NCBI RefSeq assembly: GCF_021295095.1
Contig: NZ_JAJLQX010000023.1
Location: 1-48,648 of the forward strand
DNA: 48,648 nucleotides
From: Phocaeicola oris
GTDB taxonomy: Bacteria > Bacteroidota > Bacteroidia > Bacteroidales > Bacteroidaceae
Direction of reading: 5' to 3'
Shown in pieces: positions 27,094 through 36,163 of the stretch (the first letter of the stretch is position 1; each line of letters begins with the position of its first letter). Below the pieces are notes generated by a model, which had not been told where the DNA came from, did not search any database, and saw only the letters and a program-made list of their open reading frames with translations. The translations under genes and the position numbers were made by a program.

Positions 27094-28446
27094 ATGACTT
27101 ATTTCAAAAGACATATAGACGACAAATTGCTCGAGTGGAAAAACGAAGCTCGACGCAAGCCATTGCTGATACGGGGTGCTCGTCAGGTGGGCAAGTCCAC
27201 TGCCGTAAGAGAACTCGGAAAGCAATTCCGCTACTTTGTGGAGGTGAACCTTGAAAAGCAACCCGACCTGCGGCAGCTGTTCACAGAGAACATCAACGTG
27301 AAGAGTACGTGCGAGAAACTCAGCGGTACGCTTGCCATACCCATCATACCGGGCGAGACGCTCCTCTTCATCGACGAAATTCAGGTAAGCAAGGAGGCTG
27401 TCATGGCGCTGCGCTACTTCAAGGAGGACTATCCCGAATTACACGTCATTGCCGCAGGCTCGCTGCTGGAGTTTGCCTTGGAAGAACTGCCGTCGTTTGG
27501 TGTGGGAAGGATACGTTCGCTGTATATGTACCCGTTCTCGTTCGACGAATTTCTCATGGCTCAGGGGCTCGGACTCACCGTTGATTTCAAACGGAAGGCA
27601 ACGGCCGATGCTCCTCTTACGGAATCGGCACACAAAGCCTTGATAGAACAGCTGCGCTCGTTCTATCTTGTAGGTGGAATGCCGGCAGCCGTGACGGAAT
27701 GGGTGGAAACACATAGTTATATAGAGGTGTCGCATATCCACAATGAAATTATCGACACATACAGCGACGACTTTTCCAAGTACAAGAAACGGTTTTCACC
27801 TGTTCTCCTCAGGCAGGTGCTACGTTCGACGGCATTGCAGGCAGGAAAGAAATTCGTTTATGCCACAGCCGCACGCGACACGAAATCCACACTGGTGAAG
27901 GAAGCCCTGCACCTGCTCACGCTTGCCGGGCTTGTAACCCCCGTGAAGCATACGGACGCACATGGCATCCCACTCGGAGCAGAGGAAAATGAAAGTTACG
28001 TGAAATATCTTTTCTTTGACTTGGGTGTCATGCAGACCATGCTCAATATTCCTGCGGGAGACATTCTCATGGCAACCGAGGTGGATTTTGTGAACAAGGG
28101 AGGTGCGTCCGAGATGTTTGCCGGATTGGAGATGATGAAATACGGCGACTGCTTTATGAAACCCGACCTGCATTACTGGCAGAATCATGTCAGGAACAGT
28201 CAGGCGGAAGTGGATTACCTCAAAGTAAGCAACGGCAAGATACTTCCCATAGAGGTTAAAGCCAGCACGCAAGGGAGCATGCAGAGCCTTTGGATTTTCA
28301 TGCGTGAATGCAAGCTCTTCGATGGTATCCGCACATCACTTGAGAATTTCGGTCATCTTTCTTACTATGACAAGCAGGATGACAATGCCGAACGACACGT
28401 AAATATCGTACCATTGTATGCCTTGAGCAACTTATTTCGTCCATAA
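27094..28446 (+). CDS. AAA_14/DUF4143 ATP-binding protein, copy 1
   Basis: This 450-residue protein (from the ATG after the promoter) has a Walker A motif RGARQVGKST at about 27-36, Walker B 'ETLLFIDEIQ' near 93, and 'AAGSLLEFALEE' sensor-like segment, together the AAA_14 domain. The C-terminal DUF4143 domain contains 'QAEVDYLKVSNGKILPIEVKAS', a PD-(D/E)XK-like nuclease-fold motif. The family is widespread in Bacteroidetes and archaea with no settled function; roles in defence or toxin-like behaviour have been proposed. Base composition by eye is more GC-rich than the flanking susCD genes, suggesting transfer. A related copy follows directly. Confidence 0.85.
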   Translation: MTYFKRHIDDKLLEWKNEARRKPLLIRGARQVGKSTAVRELGKQFRYFVEVNLEKQPDLRQLFTENINVKSTCEKLSGTLAIPIIPGETLLFIDEIQVSKEAVMALRYFKEDYPELHVIAAGSLLEFALEELPSFGVGRIRSLYMYPFSFDEFLMAQGLGLTVDFKRKATADAPLTESAHKALIEQLRSFYLVGGMPAAVTEWVETHSYIEVSHIHNEIIDTYSDDFSKYKKRFSPVLLRQVLRSTALQAGKKFVYATAARDTKSTLVKEALHLLTLAGLVTPVKHTDAHGIPLGAEENESYVKYLFFDLGVMQTMLNIPAGDILMATEVDFVNKGGASEMFAGLEMMKYGDCFMKPDLHYWQNHVRNSQAEVDYLKVSNGKILPIEVKASTQGSMQSLWIFMRECKLFDGIRTSLENFGHLSYYDKQDDNAERHVNIVPLYALSNLFRP

Positions 28447-28525
28447 AAGTGTAGTAATTTGCCAAAAGTTCGTCAATAAAAATGTGGCAATTTCTTTGAA
28501 GTTCGGCAAGAAAAGTGTATTTTTG
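28445..28525 (+). repeat. Three 33-bp repeats overlapping the promoter of ATPase 2
   Basis: AAAAGTGT-like motifs recur at 28445, 28478 and 28511, exactly 33 bp apart, with AATTTG/AATTTC and AAGTTCG(T/G)C shared between units. The first begins in the stop codon of ATPase 1 and the last contains the -7 box TATTTTTG (28518-28525), with a TTTG at 28495-28498 (19-bp spacer). On the minus strand the same DNA encodes an 11-residue repeat (KYTFLAELQRN, CHIFIDELLAN, YYTFMDE). Confidence 0.7.
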
Positions 28526-28578
28526 CAAAAGAATTAGCGGTGCTCACTTGCGACATCTTTACATTTATTATAAATGTC

Positions 28579-29898
28579 ATGTCTATGGAACGAGAGATAT
28601 TGAAAGAACTCATTGCGTGGAAGTCCAGACCCGACCGCAAGCCCCTGATACTCCTTGGGGCAAGACAGGTGGGAAAGACGCACATACTGAAAGAATTCGG
28701 ACGAAGCCATTATAAATATCTGGCTTACGTGAACTGCGACAACAACGAAATGGTTGCCGACCTATTCACGTCCGACTACAATATGGAGCGCATCCTGCTC
28801 TCCATCGGTGCGCTGACCAACGTACCCATTGAGCCCGGCAATACGCTGATAGTGCTTGACGAGATTCAGGAACTGCACAGAGGTCTGGCCTCTCTGAAAT
28901 ACTTTTGTGAGGACGCACGCGAATACCACGTGGCTGTGGCAGGCTCGTTGCTCGGCATTGCACTGCATCAAGGAGAGTCATACCCAGTGGGAAAGGTAAA
29001 CACGATGCACATGCACCCGATGAACTTTGAGGAGTTTGTGCTTGCCAAAGGAAAAAGGCAACTGCTCAATGTCTTGCGGACGTGCGACTGGACGGTGATG
29101 CAGGGACTCAGAAGCCAGTACATACAGCTGCTGAGAGAATACTATTTCGTAGGAGGAATGCCCGAAGCCGTGCAGCGATATATCGACACGAACGATGCCG
29201 TAAAGGTAAGGGAGGTGCAGCACGAGATACTGCTTGCCTACGACAAGGACGTGTCGAAGCACGCCCCCACTTCCGAGGCCATCCGTATAAGTCAGGTGTG
29301 GCACTCCATTCCCTCACAACTTGCCAAGGAGAACAGGAAGTTTATCTACGGCGTTGTGCGCAAGGGCGCACGAGCCAAGGATTTTGAGATTGCCATCCAA
29401 TGGCTTATCGACGCAGGGCTGGTTTACAAGATTCCACGTGTTACCACCCCGTCCATGCCTCTGTCAGTCTATGAGGATTTTGCGGCATTCAAGCTCTACA
29501 TGCTCGACTGCGGATTGCTCGGGGCAATGAGCAATACCCCGGCCGCCCTGCTGCTGATGCCCAACAACATGAAAGAGAGCAAGGGTGCGTTTACCGAGAG
29601 TTTCGTTTGCAGCCAAATGCAATTCCTGCAAGATGCCACCATAGGCTATTACAGCAAGGAGAACAGCAAGCAGGAAATAGATTTTCTACTCCAGCAGGAT
29701 ATTAACATCCTTCCCATTGAGGTGAAGGCAGAGGAAAACCTACGAGCGAAATCTATGCAGACTTTTCTTTCGGAACACGCCGGACTACATGGACTTCGTT
29801 TTTCCATGACAGACTATCGGGAACAGGAACACATCACCAACATTCCCCTGTATGCCACCTTGTCGTATCTCAGGGCATCAGCCACGAATGACAAATGA
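28579..29898 (+). CDS. AAA_14/DUF4143 ATP-binding protein, copy 2
   Basis: This 439-residue protein (ATG 28579, chosen because the promoter ends at 28525) has Walker A LGARQVGKTH near 26-35, Walker B 'NTLIVLDEIQ', 'AVAGSLLGIALHQ', and a C-terminal DUF4143 part with 'KQEIDFLLQQDINILPIEVKAE', again a PD-(D/E)XK-like motif. It is a diverged homolog of copy 1, not a recent duplicate. It has its own promoter, so the pair may be expressed separately. Like copy 1, its composition looks foreign to the neighbourhood. An alternative ATG lies two codons downstream. Confidence 0.85.
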   Translation: MSMEREILKELIAWKSRPDRKPLILLGARQVGKTHILKEFGRSHYKYLAYVNCDNNEMVADLFTSDYNMERILLSIGALTNVPIEPGNTLIVLDEIQELHRGLASLKYFCEDAREYHVAVAGSLLGIALHQGESYPVGKVNTMHMHPMNFEEFVLAKGKRQLLNVLRTCDWTVMQGLRSQYIQLLREYYFVGGMPEAVQRYIDTNDAVKVREVQHEILLAYDKDVSKHAPTSEAIRISQVWHSIPSQLAKENRKFIYGVVRKGARAKDFEIAIQWLIDAGLVYKIPRVTTPSMPLSVYEDFAAFKLYMLDCGLLGAMSNTPAALLLMPNNMKESKGAFTESFVCSQMQFLQDATIGYYSKENSKQEIDFLLQQDINILPIEVKAEENLRAKSMQTFLSEHAGLHGLRFSMTDYREQEHITNIPLYATLSYLRASATNDK

Positions 29899-30013
29899 AA
29901 CACTTTTCTTTATGAACAACCCTAAATCATCACCTATATGCAACTTCATAAAAACAGCCACAATGCCACTTTACAGTCTCACTACAAGTCTATCAGAAAC
30001 TATGGGGAAAAAT

Positions 30014-30046
30014 ATCCCGAAGTCCGATTTTACTGGGCTTCGGGAT
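30014..30046 (-). terminator. Terminator of SusCD pair 4
   Basis: ATCCCGAAG (30014-30022) pairs with CTTCGGGAT (30038-30046). Reading on the minus strand, ATTTTT follows. It lies 60 bp past the susD stop. Confidence 0.75.
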
Positions 30047-30105
30047 GGAAAATTATGCTATCGGAAGTTTTACCAGACAGCAATAATCCTATTACTTTAT
30101 CATGA

Positions 30106-31641
30106 TCATTTCAATAACCACATTACACCATTTGGAGTATCTTCTCCCCCATATTGATTTTGAATAGCCGACTGAATATTATCCTTATTTTGAGAATATT
30201 CATCTTCCGGATACATCCATCTTAACGGAAGTTGGGTAGTTACCTCATTCATATTCGTTTCCGGATTAATAGGAAGTTTCGGGTATCCGGTACGTCTATA
30301 ATCGAAGTAAGCATTATAACGAAGTTGAATATATGAGCCTATCAATTTCTGAATCATGATTTGTTCAAGTCCTTTAGTAGCATCAAACGCGGCAGGACCT
30401 GATAAATATTCATTAATATAACTATCATCAATAACCACTCCATGCCTATAGTCTTCAGGGGTATTATCAGCCGTAAACATCATAGCCGCTTTGACTCCAT
30501 TCTCATAATGTTCTTTAGCTGTTAAAGGAGTCTTCCATCCTCTCAACGCAGCCTCAGCTAAGATAAATTGCAACTCCGAATACGCGACAAATTTAATGGG
30601 TTCTCCTTGTGCATAACGGAAATAGCGTTTGTTAATTGACGAGTGTAACCCTCCGGTATATTCTTGTTGAATATTTCCGAAAGTCATGGTACAATCTACC
30701 CCACTATAAGCATCGTAGCTGTTTTCTGCCGCAGTTAAAGCTGTTGCTGGTTCACAGTAATAAAATATTCTACGATCATTCAATTCCTTCATCATATTGA
30801 TAAAGAACGAAGTCATGACAGGATACGACCAGTAATTCTGATTAAGATAATAGAAAGGATACCATTGAGCCGATTTTGATGAGCTATATGTTCTCATGAA
30901 GCTATCAGCTTCACTCGTCATCAAAGTTTTGTTTGCAAACTCCTCAAACATAGATTGGACATTAATATCCCCTACTTTTTCTTTCTTGCTCACCATATTA
31001 AGCACTCGAAGTGTAAAGGTATTAACCATTTTTTGCCACTTCATCGGATCGCCACTATATATTGGGTCGCCACTAAAAGTAGAAGCCTTACCAAACAGCT
31101 CTGAAGCATTCCTTAACTTTTTCAATACGGTATTGAAAACTTCTTCTTGAGTGTCATATTTTGGAGACAATATACCTTCGTCCTCTCCTTGAAGAGCTTC
31201 ACTACATGGAATATCTCCAACTTCCATGGTTAAGCCATAGAATATATACGCTTGCATAAAATCGTTCAATGCAGTGTATGCGTTCTTTACTCCTTCGGAT
31301 ATGGACTCATCTTCATTAGCTAATTTGACCATTTTCTTCATACTAATCAAATATGAATAATAGCTATAAGGCATAAAGCTCATGTAATAACTATCCAAAC
31401 GCTCAAATTTGTTATACATATACCATTCCATGTGTTCCGTCATCATAGTAGTCTTTACTATATATTCATCACCAAAAAGCCATTTGCTGCTTTCACTTTT
31501 TGTAATAGCAAGAATAGCATCGGTGGCTAAGAACGCAGGAGTAACCGTTGATGGAGCATCCGGATTAGTATTGATATCATCCATGTTTCCGCAAGAAACA
31601 AAGGTTAATATTACAAGCAATGATAATATTATTCTTTTCAT
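30106..31641 (-). CDS. SusD-like_2 family nutrient-binding outer-membrane lipoprotein (pair 4)
   Basis: This 511-residue protein has a lipobox TFVSC (Cys17) then 'NMDDINTNPDAPSTVTPAFLATDAI', the start of the SusD-like_2 branch. The C-terminal 'YFDYRRTGYPKLPINPETNMNEVTTQLPLRWMYPEDE' matches pair 1. It is the surface-binding partner of the STN-SusC 12 bp upstream. Ligand unknown. Start chosen for the signal peptide. Confidence 0.93.
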   Translation of the reverse strand: MKRIILSLLVILTFVSCGNMDDINTNPDAPSTVTPAFLATDAILAITKSESSKWLFGDEYIVKTTMMTEHMEWYMYNKFERLDSYYMSFMPYSYYSYLISMKKMVKLANEDESISEGVKNAYTALNDFMQAYIFYGLTMEVGDIPCSEALQGEDEGILSPKYDTQEEVFNTVLKKLRNASELFGKASTFSGDPIYSGDPMKWQKMVNTFTLRVLNMVSKKEKVGDINVQSMFEEFANKTLMTSEADSFMRTYSSSKSAQWYPFYYLNQNYWSYPVMTSFFINMMKELNDRRIFYYCEPATALTAAENSYDAYSGVDCTMTFGNIQQEYTGGLHSSINKRYFRYAQGEPIKFVAYSELQFILAEAALRGWKTPLTAKEHYENGVKAAMMFTADNTPEDYRHGVVIDDSYINEYLSGPAAFDATKGLEQIMIQKLIGSYIQLRYNAYFDYRRTGYPKLPINPETNMNEVTTQLPLRWMYPEDEYSQNKDNIQSAIQNQYGGEDTPNGVMWLLK

Positions 31642-31653
31642 ATATTTCCCTCC

Positions 31654-34600
31654 TTAAAACGATAAATTAATATTAAAACCAATATTCCGTGGAGTTGGTG
31701 AGTTTAAGTTTTCTTTACCACGATCAGGATCAGAATATTTAAAAGCTTTAGTCCACATCAATAGATTCTGGGCAACAACTCCTACCTTTAAACTCTTTAT
31801 ATGTAATTTATTTATTAAGCTGGTTGGAACATTGTAATTAAAGGCAACTTCACGTAATTTGATAAATGAAGCATCCAATATATTTTGCTTAGCGTTATGA
31901 TCCCATGAGTTTTCATTATAAATTGTAATATAGTTCTGATATGATACAGGAACATCATTGGCGGCAAATACTCTATCATCACTAATGACATTTCCATAAG
32001 GATCATAAGTAGCAGAACCACTTGCAACTTTAACGCCCGGTCCAACATAATTTTGCAACCCGTTAACAACTTCATCGTAACGCCACTTATTATCACTCTT
32101 AGGATGTGTGCCGGAGTTCCACATTGATTGTTCAGTCCAAGAGAACATCTTGCCTCCTAAACGTCCATCAATAGAAATATCTAAAGAGAAATCCTTATAA
32201 GTGAAAGTATTGCTGAATCCTATAATCAAATCGGGATCGCTATTGCCATCAATGGTATAGAACTTGTTTTTAACAGGTAAACCTGCTTGATGAATAATAT
32301 TACCGCTACTATCTCTTGCCCAATCTATAATAAAATATTGGTCTGTTCGCTTACCGACACTGATTCTTGGGTCTTGAGAACTATATACAGGATCCATTTT
32401 GGCATAATACCAATGATAGAATGATAAGTTAATTATTGAGTTCCAAGAAAAATTCTTATTTACAATAGGTTTTCCTGTAATGGTAAATTCCATTCCTTTC
32501 TGACGAAGTTCTTCTCCTGTATTTGTAATAACTTTGCTGAAACCGGAAGTAGAAGATATAGGCGCATTAATCAACCTGTCCGATCGTAAACGTGTGAAAT
32601 ATGTATAGTCAAATCCCAACCTGTTACCAAAGAATCTTAAGTTCGTACCTATTTCGATAGAGGTTTCTTTTTCGGGTTTACAATTAGGATCTCGCATGCT
32701 GCTTGGATAATTCGCACTTGAAAGTCCATTCCATACATCAGTACTCACATTATAAATTTGATTAATATCGTATACATTCAAATCTTTCTTCGCGACAGTC
32801 CAAGATGCTCTGATTTTCCAGAAGTCTAAAACATCAGATATCGGGTTATAGAAAGAAGTCGGCACTACACTTAATGAAACAGAAGGATAGAAATAAGATC
32901 TTGAATTAGAAGGAAGAGTTGAAGACCAGTCATTACGTCCGGTAAAATCGAAATAGATACCTTCTTTCCAAGCTAAACTTAATTTTCCATAAACACTATA
33001 CAGTGCTTTTTCCTTCACTGTCTTGCTAACACTCGGACGTTCTATGGAAGATTGCAAAGAATAAAAGCCGGGAACAGACAAACCTCCTCGTGTAGCGCCA
33101 TACATTGTTTTGTCCCTATACCAATAAGTAGAGCCACCCACTAAAGCGTCTAAGGCAAAATTGTTAAAGTTATATTTACCGGAAAGAATAAGGTCGTTGT
33201 TAAAACTCTCGCCTGTATAGCTTCCGTATGAATACCATCCGCGACGTTCTCCACTGTCACCTATGGATTTACGCTGTTCTTCACTATCATTATAGTTATC
33301 ATAACCGGAACGTAACATTAACTTCAGTTCTTTTGTAAAGTCATAAGTCACGGTTCCACTACCTGAGAATAAATTTTTATCATACTCATCTATACGTTCA
33401 TGAACAAGGTAGTATGGGTTATCATACCAAGCAGAATACATCCAATTTTGCTTTTGGTCTTTAACAGCCCAATAGTTACGATAATCACGTATATCGTATT
33501 CAGTTCCTGTCCAAATCAACATATTGTAAAAGATATTTCCATTACCATAGTTTACCTTTGGCATATTGGGTGCTTTCTCTTTTTTATATGATAAGTTGGC
33601 ATCAATGGTTAATTTATTAAATTTGATATTACCTGATCCGTTTACAATATATTTGTTAAGAGAAGTATTAGGATATTGTCCATCATAATGTACTTGTGTT
33701 GCGCTAACACGGAAGCCTCCGTTTTTACTGGCCTGAGCAACACTTACGTTCGTATTTGTAACCAAAGTAGAACGGATGAAATTTTTTATATTATTTTTTC
33801 CTCTTGATAATAACGGATAGCTTGTCACTGTCATTGTTTCCGGATTATATTGTTCTACTTCATGACCATCCATATAATCACCCCATACAAATCCACTGCC
33901 GTACTCCAGTTTTCCATAATTTCCTGCGCTATAACTATGTTGAGTTTTCGGCATCCTCAAATATCCTGCGCTGAACATGGTATTATTCGACACGTTAACA
34001 GTAAGAGTACCTTCCTTATCTGCTTTCTTAGTAGTTATCATTATTGCGCCGGCTCTTCCTCGCTCTCCATAAAGAGCAGAAGCGGTAGCGCCTTTCAGTA
34101 CATCAATGCTTTCAATATCTTCCGCGCTAAAGTCATTAATGCTGACATTACCGTAAGCGACACCATCAACAACAAGTAAAGGACTTTCACCACGTAACTC
34201 CAGTGTAGGTTTTTCCGCTATTTCCGAACTATTGAAAATAGTAAGACCGGAAATCTTTCCTGTTAAACTTGTAGATACATCTACACCTTTTACAGATTGA
34301 AGTTGGTCACCACCTATTTTCTGAACGGAATATCCCAAAGACTTTTCTTCTCGTCTTAAACCTAAAGCGGTAACAACAACTTCGTTAAGTACTTTAGTAT
34401 CTTCTTTTAACGTGATATCAAGAACTCTTTTGTTAGCGACTTTCAATTCGATGGAAGAATATCCAATATACGAAACAACAAGAGTAGCATTATTCCCTAC
34501 ATTCAACGCATAATTTCCATCCATATCAGTAATGGTTCCATTGGTCGTTCCCTTTTCCAGCACATTGGCACCGATAATGGGCTCCCCTTTGGAATCGACT

Positions 34601-35022
34601 ACTTTTCCTGTAACACGATTACCTTGCTGTTGAGGTTGTTGACTTTTACTATTATCAACTTTAGAAAGGATAATATTTACTCCTTCAATGGAAAAAATAA
34701 TGCCGGTTTGGTTGAATATCTCATTCAAAACATCTTCTACAGATTTATTTTTTGCATTAATAGAGACTCTTTGCTTGAGATTCACATTTAAGTTTGAAAT
34801 GAATAGATAGTCCGTTTGGTTTTCTATTTCATTCAACACTTTTTCCAATTGCACGTTCTTCAAGTCCAAACTGACATGTTTATCTTGAGAATGAACATTA
34901 CCGGCATAAGACAAAAAGACAATGCAGAATAAAAAGAAAGTCGTTAGCTTCATGATTCTTAATAATTGTTTTTCTCCTTGATTTTTAATCGCAAAAAAAC
35001 AAGACAATAAAATTGTTTTCAT
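31654..35022 (-). CDS. SusC-type TonB-dependent transducer with STN domain (pair 4)
   Basis: This 1122-residue protein has a long N-terminus with a hydrophobic signal at about 24-45, a secretin/TonB short N-terminal (STN) domain at about 48-121 (VSLDLKNVQLEKVLNEIENQ), a CarboxypepD_reg domain at about 137-215, TonB box 'VLNEVVVTALGLRREEKSLGYSVQ', plug and barrel ending NINLSF. The STN domain lets a TonB receptor contact the FecR anti-sigma factor when ligand binds. The upstream fecR and sigma genes complete the circuit. A shorter start at residue 24 is possible, but long N-termini are usual in this family. Confidence 0.95.
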   Translation of the reverse strand: MKTILLSCFFAIKNQGEKQLLRIMKLTTFFLFCIVFLSYAGNVHSQDKHVSLDLKNVQLEKVLNEIENQTDYLFISNLNVNLKQRVSINAKNKSVEDVLNEIFNQTGIIFSIEGVNIILSKVDNSKSQQPQQQGNRVTGKVVDSKGEPIIGANVLEKGTTNGTITDMDGNYALNVGNNATLVVSYIGYSSIELKVANKRVLDITLKEDTKVLNEVVVTALGLRREEKSLGYSVQKIGGDQLQSVKGVDVSTSLTGKISGLTIFNSSEIAEKPTLELRGESPLLVVDGVAYGNVSINDFSAEDIESIDVLKGATASALYGERGRAGAIMITTKKADKEGTLTVNVSNNTMFSAGYLRMPKTQHSYSAGNYGKLEYGSGFVWGDYMDGHEVEQYNPETMTVTSYPLLSRGKNNIKNFIRSTLVTNTNVSVAQASKNGGFRVSATQVHYDGQYPNTSLNKYIVNGSGNIKFNKLTIDANLSYKKEKAPNMPKVNYGNGNIFYNMLIWTGTEYDIRDYRNYWAVKDQKQNWMYSAWYDNPYYLVHERIDEYDKNLFSGSGTVTYDFTKELKLMLRSGYDNYNDSEEQRKSIGDSGERRGWYSYGSYTGESFNNDLILSGKYNFNNFALDALVGGSTYWYRDKTMYGATRGGLSVPGFYSLQSSIERPSVSKTVKEKALYSVYGKLSLAWKEGIYFDFTGRNDWSSTLPSNSRSYFYPSVSLSVVPTSFYNPISDVLDFWKIRASWTVAKKDLNVYDINQIYNVSTDVWNGLSSANYPSSMRDPNCKPEKETSIEIGTNLRFFGNRLGFDYTYFTRLRSDRLINAPISSTSGFSKVITNTGEELRQKGMEFTITGKPIVNKNFSWNSIINLSFYHWYYAKMDPVYSSQDPRISVGKRTDQYFIIDWARDSSGNIIHQAGLPVKNKFYTIDGNSDPDLIIGFSNTFTYKDFSLDISIDGRLGGKMFSWTEQSMWNSGTHPKSDNKWRYDEVVNGLQNYVGPGVKVASGSATYDPYGNVISDDRVFAANDVPVSYQNYITIYNENSWDHNAKQNILDASFIKLREVAFNYNVPTSLINKLHIKSLKVGVVAQNLLMWTKAFKYSDPDRGKENLNSPTPRNIGFNINLSF

Positions 35023-35144
35023 ATCTTTATTTACTCTTATTTTAAAGTTAATAAATGTATTTGGGAATCGGTCATAACAGTAATATTGGCCAATTCTTTT
35101 TAGGTTTTTAAAAGGTTACTTCATAGGCTGATAAATTTAAGAGG

Positions 35145-36089
35145 TTAGTCAATATATATGTTAGTCTCATTCTCAATTTTATAGATAAAAGGATAATCTT
35201 TTTGTAAAACATGAAGTGCATGTTCAATGCCATCGGAAATTCTGAATTTACCTTTATAACTTGATTCTTTCACTTTGTTATTATTGATTACGATATGCTT
35301 ATCATAGTATTTCTCAAAAAGTTTCATGACATGCTCAAAAGAAATATTATTAATATATATAATGCCGTTTTTCCATTGAACACTGTTTTTGTCAGCCTCA
35401 TTTAAAAGATATAGTTTGCCTTTATCGTATAATGCTGTCTGATTAGGTTGCAGTATCATAAATTCAGCTTTGTTCGCAACCCTTACCTTACCTTCATATA
35501 ATATTGTTTTAAAAACATCAGACGAGGTATAAGCCTCCACATTGAATTTCGTTCCTAACGCTTCAATGTCATACTTTTTGGTTTGCACAATAAAAGTCTT
35601 TTTCGCGTCTTTAGCAACTTCAAAATATGCTTCTCCATCAAGTTCTACAATCCTCTTTTTGCCGGTGAAAGACTGCGGATACTTAAAAACAGAGTTTGCG
35701 TTTAACCAAACTTTCGTTCCATCAGATAATATTATTTTAGTGGAATAGTTACCTGCCGGAACTTCAATTGTCTGGTTGATCTTTCCCATTTCTGCCTTTT
35801 GTTTATCATTGTATAGGTGGAAACCTAACAACATTACCAATACAGTAGCAGCTACGGACATGGCATATCTTATCCACATTGAGACAAAGACTTTTGAAGT
35901 CGTTTTTTCATCATCAACCTCTTTCTTTTCTTCATTCATCAAGGAAACGGCATCAAAACGAGCTCGTTCTTTTATAAATTCCTTTTTATTGTTCTCGTCT
36001 TTTTCCAACCATTCGTGAATCAACAGCTTTTCTTCATTCGTAGTTTGATTCATAAAATAACGAAACAATATATCATAAATTATTTCCAT
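35145..36089 (-). CDS. FecR-family anti-sigma factor
   Basis: This 314-residue protein has a cytoplasmic N-terminal part (MEIIYDILFRYFMNQTTNEE, the anti-sigma region), a single membrane helix at about 73-93 (WIRYAMSVAATVLVMLLGFH), a periplasmic FecR domain (VPAGNYSTKIILSDGTKVWLNANSVF..YPQSF) and a C-terminal DUF4974-like segment. It would hold the ECF sigma factor at the membrane until the STN domain of the pair 4 SusC signals. It lies 74 bp after the sigma gene and 122 bp before susC. Confidence 0.94.
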   Translation of the reverse strand: MEIIYDILFRYFMNQTTNEEKLLIHEWLEKDENNKKEFIKERARFDAVSLMNEEKKEVDDEKTTSKVFVSMWIRYAMSVAATVLVMLLGFHLYNDKQKAEMGKINQTIEVPAGNYSTKIILSDGTKVWLNANSVFKYPQSFTGKKRIVELDGEAYFEVAKDAKKTFIVQTKKYDIEALGTKFNVEAYTSSDVFKTILYEGKVRVANKAEFMILQPNQTALYDKGKLYLLNEADKNSVQWKNGIIYINNISFEHVMKLFEKYYDKHIVINNNKVKESSYKGKFRISDGIEHALHVLQKDYPFIYKIENETNIYID

Positions 36090-36163
36090 TGATTTTCAAT
36101 CTTTATTAAGAAAGCAAATGAAAGGAAAGAAATCCAAAAAGAAGAACCCTTCATTAACTTTGT

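Noticed and set aside
28298-28528. 76-codon minus-strand ORF with 11-residue repeats as a real gene
   Set aside because: It is antisense to the ATPase 1 end and to the 33-bp repeats; no ribosome-binding or promoter signal was seen. Kept only as a note on the repeat.
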